64,000 nt of DNA, taken from positions 558,001-622,000 of the forward strand of contig NZ_FXTA01000001.1 in the NCBI RefSeq assembly GCF_900182645.1, read 5' to 3'. Every line of letters starts with the position of its first letter. Within the stretch, counting starts at the first letter, position 1. This document shows, in pieces, positions 53,697 through 63,490 of the stretch. The stretch comes from Flavobacterium resistens (GTDB lineage Bacteria > Bacteroidota > Bacteroidia > Flavobacteriales > Flavobacteriaceae). The position numbers and the translations under genes are program-made. The notes below the pieces were generated by a model. The model was not told the DNA's origin and made no database searches. It saw only the letters and a program-made list of their open reading frames with translations.

Positions 53697-53727
53697 TAAG
53701 GCTCTAAGTTTCTAAGATTCTAAGCTT
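53697..53727. repeat. CTAAG octamer repeat piece
   Basis: AAGGCTCTAAGTTTCTAAGATTCTAAGC lies just after the OYE stop codon, a short one-armed copy of the octamer family. Confidence 0.75.
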
Positions 53728-53772
53728 TCTATTCTTAATTTTTATGACGATTCTTGGAATAACTTTAAATAT

Positions 53773-53806
53773 AAAAGGGATAAACTTAATTGTTTATCCC
53801 TTTTTT
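53773..53806. terminator. terminator after ArsR-OYE operon
   Basis: Stem AAAAGGGATAAAC/GTTTATCCCTTTT (13 bp, 53773-53785 with 53792-53804) and T-run. Confidence 0.92.
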
Positions 53807-53872
53807 GAATATCTATAACTAACAAAATTAGAAATTCAATATTTTTATGCAAGTATCAAAGTTGCAGAGTTA

Positions 53873-53912
53873 CAAAGTGACAAAGGTTTTTCTCTAAAAT
53901 TTTGTCACTTTG
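53873..53912. repeat. CAAAGTGACAAA/TTTGTCACTTTG inverted repeat
   Basis: A 12-bp perfect inverted pair (53873-53884 with 53901-53912), with more ACAAAG/CTTTGT units on each side, close to the 3' end of the acyltransferase gene. Related in style to the other phased intergenic repeats. Confidence 0.8.
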
Positions 53913-53924
53913 TTTCTTTGTCAC

Positions 53925-55052
53925 TTAACTCAAAACTTTTTTCTTTTGAAACTTATTTACAAGCCAATTCCTAACTGGTTCATCATATAATTTTAAACAT
54001 ACAAAAGCTAAAACAATACTTGCTACCAGAAGTGCAATTCCAGGAAGGAATCCATCTTCAAGCGAAACTTTATTGTTTACAACCCAAGCTGTGTACCAAT
54101 AAATAAGCGGATAATGCGTGATGTAAATTGGATATGAAATATCACCTAAAAGTTTGCATATTTTAAGTGAAAAAGCACTTTTAATCTGTCCGCCGGCACC
54201 GATAGCAACAATCAGTGGGAAAACTAAAATAATACAGAAAGATTCATATAAACCATTCATCCACAAAGAGTTTTCGTCTCCAAATCTTGGCAAAGCCAAA
54301 ACGATGGTGATCAAAATACTGCAAATCCAGAAAGCGCCTTTTAAATGAATTAATTTTCCTAAACGGCAAAGTAAAACTCCAGCAAAAAATGGATACAGCA
54401 AACGAGTAAAACCAATGCTCATTTGGTCCAAGTTTAATGACCAGCCTCCTATTACATCGCCTTTTGGTCCAAAAACAAGATAATTAATTAGCAGTCCGGC
54501 AAATATCACTACAAAAACTGATAATACTTTTTTCGAAAATTTGCGAAAAATTAGGGCGTACAAGATGTTTGCAATATATTCGAAAAAAAGTGACCATGCC
54601 GGACCATCTAAAGGATGCATTTCGCCCCAGCCTCTGATTTCTAATGAAGGCGGAATTGGCAATAACGTAAATCCGATTACCATTGTTACAATCACTTTCC
54701 ACACTTCCATATTTGCAATCATTGGAAATAATATATCTGAAGCCTGAAAATAATAAAAGATTGCGCCAATGATCATTCCCATAATTACCATGGGCTGCAA
54801 ACGGATTAATCGGCGTTTGTAAAATTCCCATTGTGTCATTTTCCCCCAACGGTCATCATACGCGTAAGCGACAACAAATCCGGATAAAAGAAAAAAGAAA
54901 TCAACGGCTAAATAACCGTGATTGATAATTTGTTTAAATCGGTTACCGCCTGCGAAAGTTTCAAAAATATGAAAAGCTACAACTAATATTGCAGCAACTC
55001 CGCGCAGACCGTCCAGAATTTCGTAATGTTTTTTTGGTTTAATATCGGTCAT
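53925..55052 (-). CDS. acyltransferase 3 family membrane protein (OafA/YrhL)
   Basis: A 375-residue integral membrane O-acyltransferase with about ten helices. Starts HYEILDGLRGVAAILVVAFHIFE (R-G-x-A-A and catalytic His of the family), continues GYLAVDFFFLLSGFVVAYAYDDRWG and FYKRRLIRLQPM, and later has PLDGPAWSLFFEYIANILYAL. Acylates sugars of surface polysaccharides, glycans or antibiotics. It follows GH3 and DUF1349 genes on the same strand, so a sugar substrate is plausible. Confidence 0.92.
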   Translation of the reverse strand: MTDIKPKKHYEILDGLRGVAAILVVAFHIFETFAGGNRFKQIINHGYLAVDFFFLLSGFVVAYAYDDRWGKMTQWEFYKRRLIRLQPMVIMGMIIGAIFYYFQASDILFPMIANMEVWKVIVTMVIGFTLLPIPPSLEIRGWGEMHPLDGPAWSLFFEYIANILYALIFRKFSKKVLSVFVVIFAGLLINYLVFGPKGDVIGGWSLNLDQMSIGFTRLLYPFFAGVLLCRLGKLIHLKGAFWICSILITIVLALPRFGDENSLWMNGLYESFCIILVFPLIVAIGAGGQIKSAFSLKICKLLGDISYPIYITHYPLIYWYTAWVVNNKVSLEDGFLPGIALLVASIVLAFVCLKLYDEPVRNWLVNKFQKKKVLS

Positions 55053-55115
55053 ATTACATGGTTAATTATAAATTGTTAATGGTGAATTTAATTGATAATC
55101 TGTAATTCACAATTA

Positions 55116-55763
55116 TTATTGGTGGTTTTTTAGCCATTCTAATCTTCTTTGATCTGGAAGATGTTTTACGGTGAAATTTTCAAATTTAGCTTCAAAACCA
55201 TTTCCATCTGGAGAAGCTGCCATTAATCCAACCATAACTGGTGTGTTATCTTGTAACGGCGCATTTCTGGTCATGATATAATTTTTATCATCATAAGAGA
55301 AAAATACTTCTACAGCATCTAGTTTTCTTACCACTTTAATCCATACAAACGGTGGCGCTTTTTCAAGCGTTGTTACACTCCAATCACTTTTGTCGTGCGT
55401 TACAACTGTACTGATATTAAATTTTCCATCAACAAATTCAACTCCAGTCTTAATATAATTTTTCTCATCTACACGAATCATTAATCCCATTTGGTCAAAA
55501 CGAGCGATATAATTTCCTGTAATTTTTACTTTTGCTTCAAATTCACCGCCGTAAGTTGCGTAGTAAAATGGCGCGTCATCAACTGTGAATCCATAGTGTG
55601 AAATTCGCCAATAATCGCTATTTGGCGTTACATTCATGATTAGTGCATTGTTTTTAATTTCCCATTTTTCTGGTTCATTAAACCATTGCATTTTATTTAA
55701 ACTCTGAGCCGATAAATTTTGAAACAAAACGAAGGCAAAAGTAAAGAGCAGTATTTTTTTCAT
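55116..55763 (-). CDS. DUF1349 domain exported protein
   Basis: A 215-residue protein with a signal peptide (...NLSAQ). Concanavalin-like/DUF1349 pattern: WFNEPEKWEIKNNALIMNVTPNSDYWRISHYGFTVDDAPFYYATYGGEFEAKVKITGNY, RFDQMGLMIRVDEKNYIKTGVEFVDGKFNISTVVTHDKSDWSVT and MTRNAPLQDNTPVMVGLMAASPDGNGFEAKFENFTV. Probably binds or degrades carbohydrates; no catalytic residues can be named. It is between GH3 and acyltransferase genes, on the same strand. Confidence 0.88.
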   Translation of the reverse strand: MKKILLFTFAFVLFQNLSAQSLNKMQWFNEPEKWEIKNNALIMNVTPNSDYWRISHYGFTVDDAPFYYATYGGEFEAKVKITGNYIARFDQMGLMIRVDEKNYIKTGVEFVDGKFNISTVVTHDKSDWSVTTLEKAPPFVWIKVVRKLDAVEVFFSYDDKNYIMTRNAPLQDNTPVMVGLMAASPDGNGFEAKFENFTVKHLPDQRRLEWLKNHQ

Positions 55764-55885
55764 AACATTTTTATTAAAAATAAACTTCTGACAAAGAACA
55801 TTTTACTTCTAACTTTTTTATAAAGCAAAGCTGCAAATTTTTACACTTGCAGCTTTACAAACCAACCAATTTAGAAATAATGAAA

Positions 55886-58102
55886 TTATTGAAGTGAGAA
55901 GCCCACTTTAGATTTTATATCGGCTGAAGATGCACCAATTAAAGCTTCAAAAGCTCCTGGCTCAGCAACCCAGTCGTGTTTTTTATCATCAAAGAAACTT
56001 AAAGCTGTTTTATCAACTGTAAAAGTTACAGTTTTTTCTTCTCCAGCTTTAAGCGAAACTTTCTCAAAACCTTTTAATTCTTTTACCGGGCGAGGTAAAG
56101 AAGATTTTAAATCGCTGATATAAAGCTGTACAGTTTCAGATCCTTCACGGCTTCCTGTATTTTTTACAGTAACTGAGAATGTGATTTTATCTCCAGCTGA
56201 AATTTGTTTTTTGTCAGCAGTAACTTTTCCATAAGCAAAAGTTGTGTAGCTTAATCCATGTCCAAAAGGGAATAATGGTTTGATTTTTTGTTTGTCTGCC
56301 CAACGGTATCCAACAAAAATTCCTTCATTATAAACAACTTCGTCTCCACCTGGAAACTGACCTAAAGCGTGCGCTCCGTTATCAGTTAATTTTACTGGGA
56401 AAGTGAAAGTCAATTTTCCTGACGGATTCACATCTCCAACCAAAACATTTGCCAAAGCATTTCCTGCTTCAGTTCCTAAAAACCATCCTTGAACAACTCC
56501 AGGAACTTCTTTAATCCAAGGCATTGACACAGCATTTCCTGAAATATTAATGAAAACGATGTTTTTATTTACTTTCGCTAATTGGCTGATTAATTCATTC
56601 TGACCATAAGAAAGCTCCAATCCTTTACGATCGTGTCCTTCATCATCCTGATTTGGGCTTTTGTTCAAACCTCCAATGAAAAGAACAATATCAGCATCTT
56701 TCGCTACTTTTAAAGCCTCAGCAGTCAATTCAGCTGGTGAACGTTTTTCTTCTAAACTTACTTTAGCCACAACTCCATTATAGTTACTTGTTGGGTCTCC
56801 AACGTAACCACGAGCGTAAACGATTTCAGCCTGATTGCCAATTTTTTTCTTTAATCCTTCAAGAGGTGTAATTTCGTATCTTGCTTTCAAAGAAGAACTT
56901 CCTCCTCCAACAGTCATCATTTTGATTGCATTTTCACCAATTACAGCAATTTTCTTAGTTTTAGAAAGATTGATTGGCAAAATATTGTTGTTGTTTTGCA
57001 ATAATACAATTCCTTCTTCAGCGATTTTACGTCCTGCATCAGCATGTTCTTGTGTTCCGAAAGATCCAAATGGGCGATTTTTATCCATTGTCGTCAAGAA
57101 AGCCAAACGAAGAATACGACGTACTTTTTCGTCCAATTCTTTAGTTCCAACTTCACCTTTTTTAATCATTTCTGAATAAGGTTTTGCTAAATAATAATTA
57201 TCATAAGCATTGCTTGTTCCCCAAGAAAGTCCGTTTGTCCAAGAACCGAATTCCATATCTAAACCGTTATAAATAGCCTGTTTAGTATCATGAACACCGC
57301 CCCAGTCAGAAACTACAACGCCTTTGAAACCCCATTCTTTACGAAGAATATCGTTTAACAAAAACTCATTGTGGCAACATTGCTGTCCTTTGTATTTGTT
57401 GTAAGATCCCATAATCGCCCACGCGTCTCCATCTTGTACAGCCGCTTTAAAAGCTGGAAGATAAATTTCGTATAAAGCACGGTCATCAACTACAACATTT
57501 ACAGTATTACGATTTGTTTCCTGATTGTTTAATGCAAAGTGTTTCACACAAGCAGCAACTCCATTCGACTGAACTCCTTTAATATAAGGAACAACCATTT
57601 TTGAAGTTAAAAACGGATCTTCTCCCATATATTCGAAGTTTCTTCCGTTTAATGGGCTTCTGTAGATGTTAACTCCAGGTCCTAATAGTACATTTTTATT
57701 ACGGTAACGTGCTTCTTCTCCAATAGATTTACCATATAAAGAAGCCAATTCTTTGTTCCAAGTTGCAGAAAGCGCCGTAAGTGCCGGAAAAGCAATACAA
57801 GAATCGTTTGTCCAACCTGCCTGATCCCATTCGTCCCATTTTACTTCGGTACGAATTCCGTGCGGTCCATCAGTCATCCAGTTTTCTGGAATTCCAAGAC
57901 GTTTTACACCTGGCGAACTAAATTTTGACTGCGCATGAATCATGGCGATTTTTTCGTCAGTTGTCATTCTTTTAAGCGCATCTTCTACACGCTCATCAAT
58001 TGGCTTTTTATCATCAAGATAAACCGGAACTTTATTTTGTGCATTCAATCCGAATGAACTCAATAAAACTAAAACAACGATTGTTTTAACGTTTTTAAAC
58101 AT
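55886..58102 (-). CDS. glycoside hydrolase family 3 beta-glucosidase
   Basis: Exported enzyme of 738 residues with a signal peptide (...GLNAQ). The TIM-barrel N-domain carries nucleophile D266 in GVVVSDWGG. GPGVNIYRSPLNGRNFEYMGEDPFL is the substrate pocket. The second alpha/beta domain has VGGGSSSLKARYEITPLEGL and the acid/base region EGHDRKGLELSYGQ, and the C-terminal domain is fibronectin III-like (FSVTVKNTGSREGSETVQLYI). Hydrolyses beta-glucosides from the non-reducing end. It lies downstream of a DUF6377 regulator, which may control it. Confidence 0.94.
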   Translation of the reverse strand: MFKNVKTIVVLVLLSSFGLNAQNKVPVYLDDKKPIDERVEDALKRMTTDEKIAMIHAQSKFSSPGVKRLGIPENWMTDGPHGIRTEVKWDEWDQAGWTNDSCIAFPALTALSATWNKELASLYGKSIGEEARYRNKNVLLGPGVNIYRSPLNGRNFEYMGEDPFLTSKMVVPYIKGVQSNGVAACVKHFALNNQETNRNTVNVVVDDRALYEIYLPAFKAAVQDGDAWAIMGSYNKYKGQQCCHNEFLLNDILRKEWGFKGVVVSDWGGVHDTKQAIYNGLDMEFGSWTNGLSWGTSNAYDNYYLAKPYSEMIKKGEVGTKELDEKVRRILRLAFLTTMDKNRPFGSFGTQEHADAGRKIAEEGIVLLQNNNNILPINLSKTKKIAVIGENAIKMMTVGGGSSSLKARYEITPLEGLKKKIGNQAEIVYARGYVGDPTSNYNGVVAKVSLEEKRSPAELTAEALKVAKDADIVLFIGGLNKSPNQDDEGHDRKGLELSYGQNELISQLAKVNKNIVFINISGNAVSMPWIKEVPGVVQGWFLGTEAGNALANVLVGDVNPSGKLTFTFPVKLTDNGAHALGQFPGGDEVVYNEGIFVGYRWADKQKIKPLFPFGHGLSYTTFAYGKVTADKKQISAGDKITFSVTVKNTGSREGSETVQLYISDLKSSLPRPVKELKGFEKVSLKAGEEKTVTFTVDKTALSFFDDKKHDWVAEPGAFEALIGASSADIKSKVGFSLQ

Positions 58103-58310
58103 AACTATTATTTATTTAAGCATTCAATTTTAATTAAAGATACTCTAGTAGTCATTTGTACCTTTTAATAATATTGTAAAACTAAAACGTTATCGTACAT
58201 GTTACATTTTTAAACGCAAAAAAGTAGTGAATTAAAAATTCAAATATTTGATTATCAATTAAATAACAAAAAAAGTATCATAAAAAAAGTAGTGCTTTTA
58301 AAATATTTCC

Positions 58311-59951
58311 TTATGATTTCAAGGCCATTGAACCAATTTTCGCCACCATTTCTTCGAAATCATTTCGAGAAACTGCAGCTTTATTTCGAGCTCTGGTTCG
58401 GTAGTTGTAAATTGTGCTTAAAGAGTAGCGAAGAAATGCTGCTATCTTGACGCTATCTGTAATTCCAAGTCGGATCAAAGCAAAAATTCTTAATTCGGTA
58501 TTTAGCAATTCGCCTTGTTTTAATACAATTTGTTCTTCAGGAATTAAAAGCGTATTAAAATCTTTTACGAATGTTGGATAAAGATTCAAAAAGATAATAT
58601 CGAAGTTTTTATAAAGTTCTTCAAGTTCGTTATCGACTAAAGTCGTGGATTTTAATATTTTATAAATTTCATCAAACTGTTTTGCCGTCGCTTTTTTATT
58701 CAAAATAATGCGATAGTTTTCCAGCTTATTGATATAAGTCGAACAAAGACTAAAAAAGTGTGCTATATATTCTTCTTTAACATGATTAGATTCAGACAAT
58801 TGCGAATTTGTTTCCTTGAGTTGCTCGTTTGTTTGAGTAATATCTTTGTTTAATTCGGCTAATTTTTGGCTGGTTTCATAAAGCTCTCCACGAATTCTCG
58901 AAACCTTTTTCATTTGCTTGTAAACGTAAATTATCGCAACGATCAAGAACACAGACAATAAACTGATACACATCAAATAAAATTGTAATTCTGTTTTTCG
59001 TTTTGCTTCTTTTTCCAAATAAACGGTATTGATTATCGAATACACTTCGGACATCAAGAGGGTCCTAAATTGAACATTACAATAAAGCGCATCTTCAATT
59101 GCGGATTGCGTAAGCTTATATGCCATATCGACATCGCCAATTTCATAAAAAACCGACGCCAATTCCTGCAAAGAAGCATTGTCTTTATTCGCGTTTTTTA
59201 GATCTGCCGTTGCAGAAAGTGCGTAATATTTTTTTCGAAGTTCCAGATTGTGAGTTGCTTCATTAATTTTTCCTAAGAGATAGGTAATAATAGCATATTG
59301 CGGATTGTCTTCAGTCGTAGTTTTTAGTAAGTTCTCCAGCTTTTTTTGCGTGTTGATATATTTCTTATGAAAAAGATCCTGCGTAAGTTTCGTGATTTTG
59401 TAATCTAAAGTATTAGGCTTTAAAACCAATAAAAGCGAATCACGATATTTTCCAATTTGCTGGCGGTATTCGTCATTATAACTATTTGCAGCATAGTGTT
59501 CGAAAAATTCGCGATAGGCGATGTAATAATTTGGCAATAAGCTTAAAGCCAGTTTGTTTTTATTGATACTTTTTAAAATAGCTTCAGATTCGCGATATTT
59601 TCCTGAAGAAGAATAAAGCGTAACCAATTCTAATTGTGCTAAATTGAGGAGATTTTTATCCTGAAGCTCTTCGCCAATTTTGATATTCTTTTTTACATAA
59701 CGAATAGCCGAATCCGAATTGAATTTCTGATATTCTAAATACAACGTCTTATTGTAACTGTATTCCTGTTCTGGAGTTAAGCTTTCCGATTTTATTCTTT
59801 TGAAGTTTAAAATTCGTTCTTCTTTAAGCTCCACATAATGCTGTTTATTTTTTAAAGCATCATTTAATTTATCCAAAATAATATCTTCGCTATCCAAAGC
59901 AAATATTGGAAAGCTAAGCAATAAAGCACAAAACAATAAAAGGTTTTTCAA
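58311..59951 (-). CDS. DUF6377 membrane-bound transcriptional regulator
   Basis: A 546-residue one-component regulator of Bacteroidota. Signal/anchor at the N-terminus (MKNLLLFCALLLSFPIFA), TPR-like helical sensor (about 25-320), a transmembrane helix at about 328-348 (LMCISLLSVFLIVAIIYVYKQM), a coiled coil (about 360-395), and a C-terminal HTH of LuxR-like form (LNTELRIFALIRLGITDSVKIAAFLRYSLSTIYNYRTRARNKA). The start is TTG. Family members commonly regulate polysaccharide use; the adjacent GH3, DUF1349 and acyltransferase genes fit this. Confidence 0.85.
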   Translation of the reverse strand: MKNLLLFCALLLSFPIFALDSEDIILDKLNDALKNKQHYVELKEERILNFKRIKSESLTPEQEYSYNKTLYLEYQKFNSDSAIRYVKKNIKIGEELQDKNLLNLAQLELVTLYSSSGKYRESEAILKSINKNKLALSLLPNYYIAYREFFEHYAANSYNDEYRQQIGKYRDSLLLVLKPNTLDYKITKLTQDLFHKKYINTQKKLENLLKTTTEDNPQYAIITYLLGKINEATHNLELRKKYYALSATADLKNANKDNASLQELASVFYEIGDVDMAYKLTQSAIEDALYCNVQFRTLLMSEVYSIINTVYLEKEAKRKTELQFYLMCISLLSVFLIVAIIYVYKQMKKVSRIRGELYETSQKLAELNKDITQTNEQLKETNSQLSESNHVKEEYIAHFFSLCSTYINKLENYRIILNKKATAKQFDEIYKILKSTTLVDNELEELYKNFDIIFLNLYPTFVKDFNTLLIPEEQIVLKQGELLNTELRIFALIRLGITDSVKIAAFLRYSLSTIYNYRTRARNKAAVSRNDFEEMVAKIGSMALKS

Positions 59952-59981
59952 TGTGGTGGTGGTCGATAGTTTTTAGAAAAG

Positions 59982-59989
59982 CAAATATA
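59982..59989 (-). promoter_or_regulatory. candidate -7 element for DUF6377 regulator gene
   Basis: Reads TATATTTG on the minus strand, 31 bp before the TTG start, predicting a leader of about 25 nt. It abuts the octamer repeat block that begins at about 59990. Confidence 0.45.
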
Positions 59990-60067
59990 ATGAGATACTA
60001 AGGTTCTAAGATGCTAAGGTTCTAAGTTTTTTTTAGTTGCCACGAATTTGCTTTGCTTATTCGTGGC
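59990..60067. repeat. CTAAG octamer repeat and GCCACGAAT hairpin
   Basis: ACTAAGGTTCTAAGATGCTAAGG-type octamers (period 8: AAGGTTCT, AAGATGCT, AAGGTTCT) at 59994-60026, followed by GCCACGAAT/ATTCGTGGC arms (60039-60047 with 60059-60067). Confidence 0.85.
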
Positions 60068-60077
60068 AGAAACTTTA

Positions 60078-62339
60078 TTATTTAACTGCAATTGGAGCTG
60101 AAAGACAACTTTCTGGAATATCAAAAGCATTTACCAAAGCCACAGCATCTGGGCGAATATCCCAGCATAACTGATTTACTATTTTACGGATCGCTTTTGT
60201 TTTAACTGCTTCCATATAACCGTCTTCAAGATACCAAGCTTTGTTTTTTTCGATCTGCGAAAGCGCAAATAACTGGTACAATTTGGTCAATATTTGTTTT
60301 GAATTTTCATCTGAAATTGTCTTCAAAGCTTCTTGAAACTGCTCTAAAACAATACGTTCTAAATATGCCTGCGCCACATCTATCATTTGATGTTGTACGA
60401 CATTAAAGGCATCATAAGCTTCTAATCCTCCGTCAACTAATTTTTTGATACGTTTTGCTGCCGATGCTAATATTGTTTTTTCCCTGTGTACAAAAGCTTG
60501 ATGATGAAATTCGGCATCTAACAAATGTTCATCTTCCGTCCTTCTGGTTGCGATTGGATTTTTCTCTGACAATGCCGTTTTAGCATTTTCATAAACATAA
60601 TTGATGATGCCAAGCGATCCCATTTCTCCAAAAGATTTTCTGAATTCAGACAAACGGTTTTTAGCTACCAATTGCATTAAAACGGTATTATCTCCTTCAA
60701 AAGTCGTGTAAATTTCGGTATCGTTTTTAAGGGCATTGATTCTATTTTCAGATAAATATCCTTTTCCACCACAAGCTTCACGGCATTCTTGCAAAATATC
60801 TCTTGTGCTCCAGGTTGAATATGATTTTAATCCGGCGGCCAAAGCTTCAATTTCCTGCATTTCGGCTTCTGTTCGATTCAAAAATCTGTTGGTAAGGTAT
60901 TGAAGTGCAAAATGAACTGCATATGTTTTGGCCAAATTCGGCAATAATCTTCGCTGATGCATTCTGTAATTTAAAATCGGAACTTCTGATCCGCCTTCTG
61001 GTCCAAATTGTCTTCTTTGATCGCTGTAACGAATGGCAATGGTCAATCCTGATTTGGCTGCAGCCAATGCGGATCTCGGAATTCCGATTCTTCCTCCTAC
61101 CAAAGTTCCCAACATGGTGAAAAATCTTCGATTATCACTCGGAATAGGGCTTTCGAATTCGCCTTTTTCATTTACAGAAGCAAAACGATCCAACATATTA
61201 TCCTTCGGAATTACAACGTTATCAAAACTGATTGTTCCGTTATCAACGCCGTTTAAACCCATTTTATGGCCGCAATCTCCAATTGTAACTCCGTTTAAAA
61301 CATTTCCATTTGAATCACGCAAAGGCACCACAAAAGCATTTACGCCATAATCGTGATCGTCAATAATTAATTTAGCAAAAACAGTTGCCATTTGGCCGTG
61401 AACAGCAGCGTTTCCGATATATTCTTTTTGGGCATTTTTATTCGGCGTATGAATTGTAAAAGTCTGATTACTGTGATTATAAGTTGCAGTGGTTTCTAAT
61501 CCTTTTACATTTGATCCGTGATGAGTTTCGGTCATGGCGAAACATCCGGGAAGTTTCAGAGAACCAATATCTTTTAAATATTTAGCATAATGTTTTTCGG
61601 TTCCAAGAGACTGAACGCTCATTCCCCAAAGTCCGAATTGAACACCAAATTTTATCACCAAACTCAAATCGTGATAACTCAGCGTTTCCATAATCGCAAA
61701 ATAATCTTCTACATTCCCTCCTCCGCCATATTCCTTTGGATAGGCCATGTTTCCTAAGTTTTCTTCGGCTAAAATTTTACACCAATTGTAAACGGTTTGA
61801 CGAAAAACATTTATATCTGTCGAAGTTTCATAAGCAAATTCAGGTCGGGAAATAATTGATTTTACTCTTTTTATAATTGGAGCTTCTTTTCCGTCTAATA
61901 ATTCTGTTATTTTATTAATATCAAAATTTTCAGATGTCTGCGAATTTGCTGTAAACGAATTTGCTTTTGTTTTGAAGTTTTGTAATGCTTCTTCGCCTAA
62001 AATCCCAAGATCATTCTCCAATTTTGTAAAATCTGATTCTATTGGCGTTAAATCCAAATCATTGCCAGAAAGCGCTTTTGCAATATCAAAAACCGATTTT
62101 ATAGAAGATTTATCCTGAATACTTTTTTCAATATCTAATTTCCATTGTGTGAGTTCATTTCGCGAAGGCGGATTTGAAACATCAACTTTTGAAAGAAGAA
62201 GTTCTTTTTCCTCTGAAGATAAAGCAGAAAGTGAATTGATGAATTCTTTTAAAGTTGAAAATTCTTTTTGAGTCAGTAAATCATCTGACCAAACAAGATA
62301 AAACAACGGAATAAAGGCTTGAAGTTTGGTATTTTTCAT
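60078..62339 (-). CDS. acyl-CoA dehydrogenase / acyl-CoA oxidase-like
   Basis: FAD-dependent enzyme of beta-oxidation, 753 residues, longer than classical acyl-CoA dehydrogenases and similar to the acyl-CoA oxidase or FadE-like group. Motifs: CFAMTETHHGSNVKGLETTATYN (FAD/substrate), FTIHTPNKNAQKEYIGNA, RSALAAAKSGLTIAIRYSDQRRQFG, and ACGGKGYLSENRINALKNDTEIYTTFEGDN, the conserved end of the catalytic domain. A long N-terminal helical part (about 1-150) precedes the catalytic fold. It has no linked fatty-acid genes in the window. Confidence 0.93.
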   Translation of the reverse strand: MKNTKLQAFIPLFYLVWSDDLLTQKEFSTLKEFINSLSALSSEEKELLLSKVDVSNPPSRNELTQWKLDIEKSIQDKSSIKSVFDIAKALSGNDLDLTPIESDFTKLENDLGILGEEALQNFKTKANSFTANSQTSENFDINKITELLDGKEAPIIKRVKSIISRPEFAYETSTDINVFRQTVYNWCKILAEENLGNMAYPKEYGGGGNVEDYFAIMETLSYHDLSLVIKFGVQFGLWGMSVQSLGTEKHYAKYLKDIGSLKLPGCFAMTETHHGSNVKGLETTATYNHSNQTFTIHTPNKNAQKEYIGNAAVHGQMATVFAKLIIDDHDYGVNAFVVPLRDSNGNVLNGVTIGDCGHKMGLNGVDNGTISFDNVVIPKDNMLDRFASVNEKGEFESPIPSDNRRFFTMLGTLVGGRIGIPRSALAAAKSGLTIAIRYSDQRRQFGPEGGSEVPILNYRMHQRRLLPNLAKTYAVHFALQYLTNRFLNRTEAEMQEIEALAAGLKSYSTWSTRDILQECREACGGKGYLSENRINALKNDTEIYTTFEGDNTVLMQLVAKNRLSEFRKSFGEMGSLGIINYVYENAKTALSEKNPIATRRTEDEHLLDAEFHHQAFVHREKTILASAAKRIKKLVDGGLEAYDAFNVVQHQMIDVAQAYLERIVLEQFQEALKTISDENSKQILTKLYQLFALSQIEKNKAWYLEDGYMEAVKTKAIRKIVNQLCWDIRPDAVALVNAFDIPESCLSAPIAVK

Positions 62340-62380
62340 AAATTATAGAATCGATTTGGAAATAGTTTTTTTCATAAAAA

Positions 62381-62413
62381 AAAACAGGAATGAAAAATAA
62401 TCATTCCTGTTTT
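62381..62413 (-). terminator. terminator after EamA transporter gene
   Basis: Stem AAAACAGGAATGA/TCATTCCTGTTTT (13 bp, 62381-62393 with 62401-62413), with a T-run on the minus strand. Confidence 0.9.
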
Positions 62414-62474
62414 AAAACCCTGTTAAGATTCTCGTAATTTTGTGTTTTAAACCAATAAAAAATGCAAGATTACT

Positions 62475-63392
62475 TTATTGAGAATCTTTAGATGACAGGA
62501 TATATTTTTGTTTTAGAGCAAAAATATGATGTGAATTAAAAACTAACACCGCTATAAAAATTATACTATAAGCTGCAATCTGCAAAGTGCTGATTTTTTC
62601 ATTAAATACAAAAGCCGCGAGCATAAAAGCAATCATTGGATTTATATTTAGCAACATTCCCACAGTTGAAGATGGAAGCCCTGAAAGCGCATATAAATTC
62701 AAAAACAACGGAATAATGGTAAACGCAATTGCAATTGTTTCAATGAAAAAATAAAATTTAAATTCAGTAGGAACTGGTCCGCTGTATGCTGGGTAAAAAG
62801 GTAATAAAACCAAAGCCGCCAAGGTAATATGAAATGTCAGCACAATGAATTTATCAAAACCTTTATTAATTCGCTGACTTACTAAATAAGAAGCGTACGT
62901 TAATCCTATAATGATGCTGAAAAACATATCCATGATATCTGCATAAGACAACAACAAACAACCTAAAATACTTAATCCTACGGCAAGCCATTGTGTTTTA
63001 GCCAGTTTTTCTTTCAATAAAAAATAAGCCAATAAAGTTGTTAAAATCGGGCAAACTAAATAGGCCAAAGAAGTTGCTTTAACGCTCACATGATTCATTA
63101 CATAAATAAAAGTGAACCAGTTTGCCATTAAAAAAAAGCTTCCGCCAATGTTAAGCAAAACTGCTTTCTTCTTTTCTGAAGAAGAAAGCGCTCTGAAACT
63201 CCCCACGGTTTCTTTTATTTTGCTTCTTTTAAAAAGAAAAGCGATCAGTAGCATTAAAATACTGCAGCTGAAAACTCGAAAAAATAATATATCTAGAGAC
63301 TGATAATCATGAATTGGTCTTAAAACCAAACTGAAAAATCCCCAGACAGTATAAGCGGTAATCGCGGCAGTATAATATTTTGTTGTTTTCAC
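62475..63392 (-). CDS. EamA/RarD-family transporter
   Basis: A 305-residue membrane protein with ten predicted helices in two EamA repeats. AAITAYTVWGFFSLVLRPI begins repeat one and LDILFFRVFSCSILMLLIAFLF follows; the second half has ALSGLPSSTVGMLLNINPMIAFMLAAFVFNEKIS, typical of RarD-like members. Probably exports metabolites or drugs; the substrate is unknown. It is divergent from a MocR-type regulator, 98 bp apart, a common layout for a regulator and its target transporter. Confidence 0.9.
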   Translation of the reverse strand: MKTTKYYTAAITAYTVWGFFSLVLRPIHDYQSLDILFFRVFSCSILMLLIAFLFKRSKIKETVGSFRALSSSEKKKAVLLNIGGSFFLMANWFTFIYVMNHVSVKATSLAYLVCPILTTLLAYFLLKEKLAKTQWLAVGLSILGCLLLSYADIMDMFFSIIIGLTYASYLVSQRINKGFDKFIVLTFHITLAALVLLPFYPAYSGPVPTEFKFYFFIETIAIAFTIIPLFLNLYALSGLPSSTVGMLLNINPMIAFMLAAFVFNEKISTLQIAAYSIIFIAVLVFNSHHIFALKQKYILSSKDSQ

Positions 63393-63490
63393 GATTTCTA
63401 TTTCTTCTTTTTATTTTGAGACAAATTTCTTAAAAAAAAAATAGCAATACAGATACAGTTTTTGTAAATTGCAGCGTAACAGTTTATTTT

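Noticed and set aside
60039..60067. GCCACGAAT/ATTCGTGGC hairpin as a terminator of the acyl-CoA dehydrogenase gene
   Set aside because: On the minus strand the stem is followed by A-rich, not T-rich, sequence, so it is listed with repeats instead.
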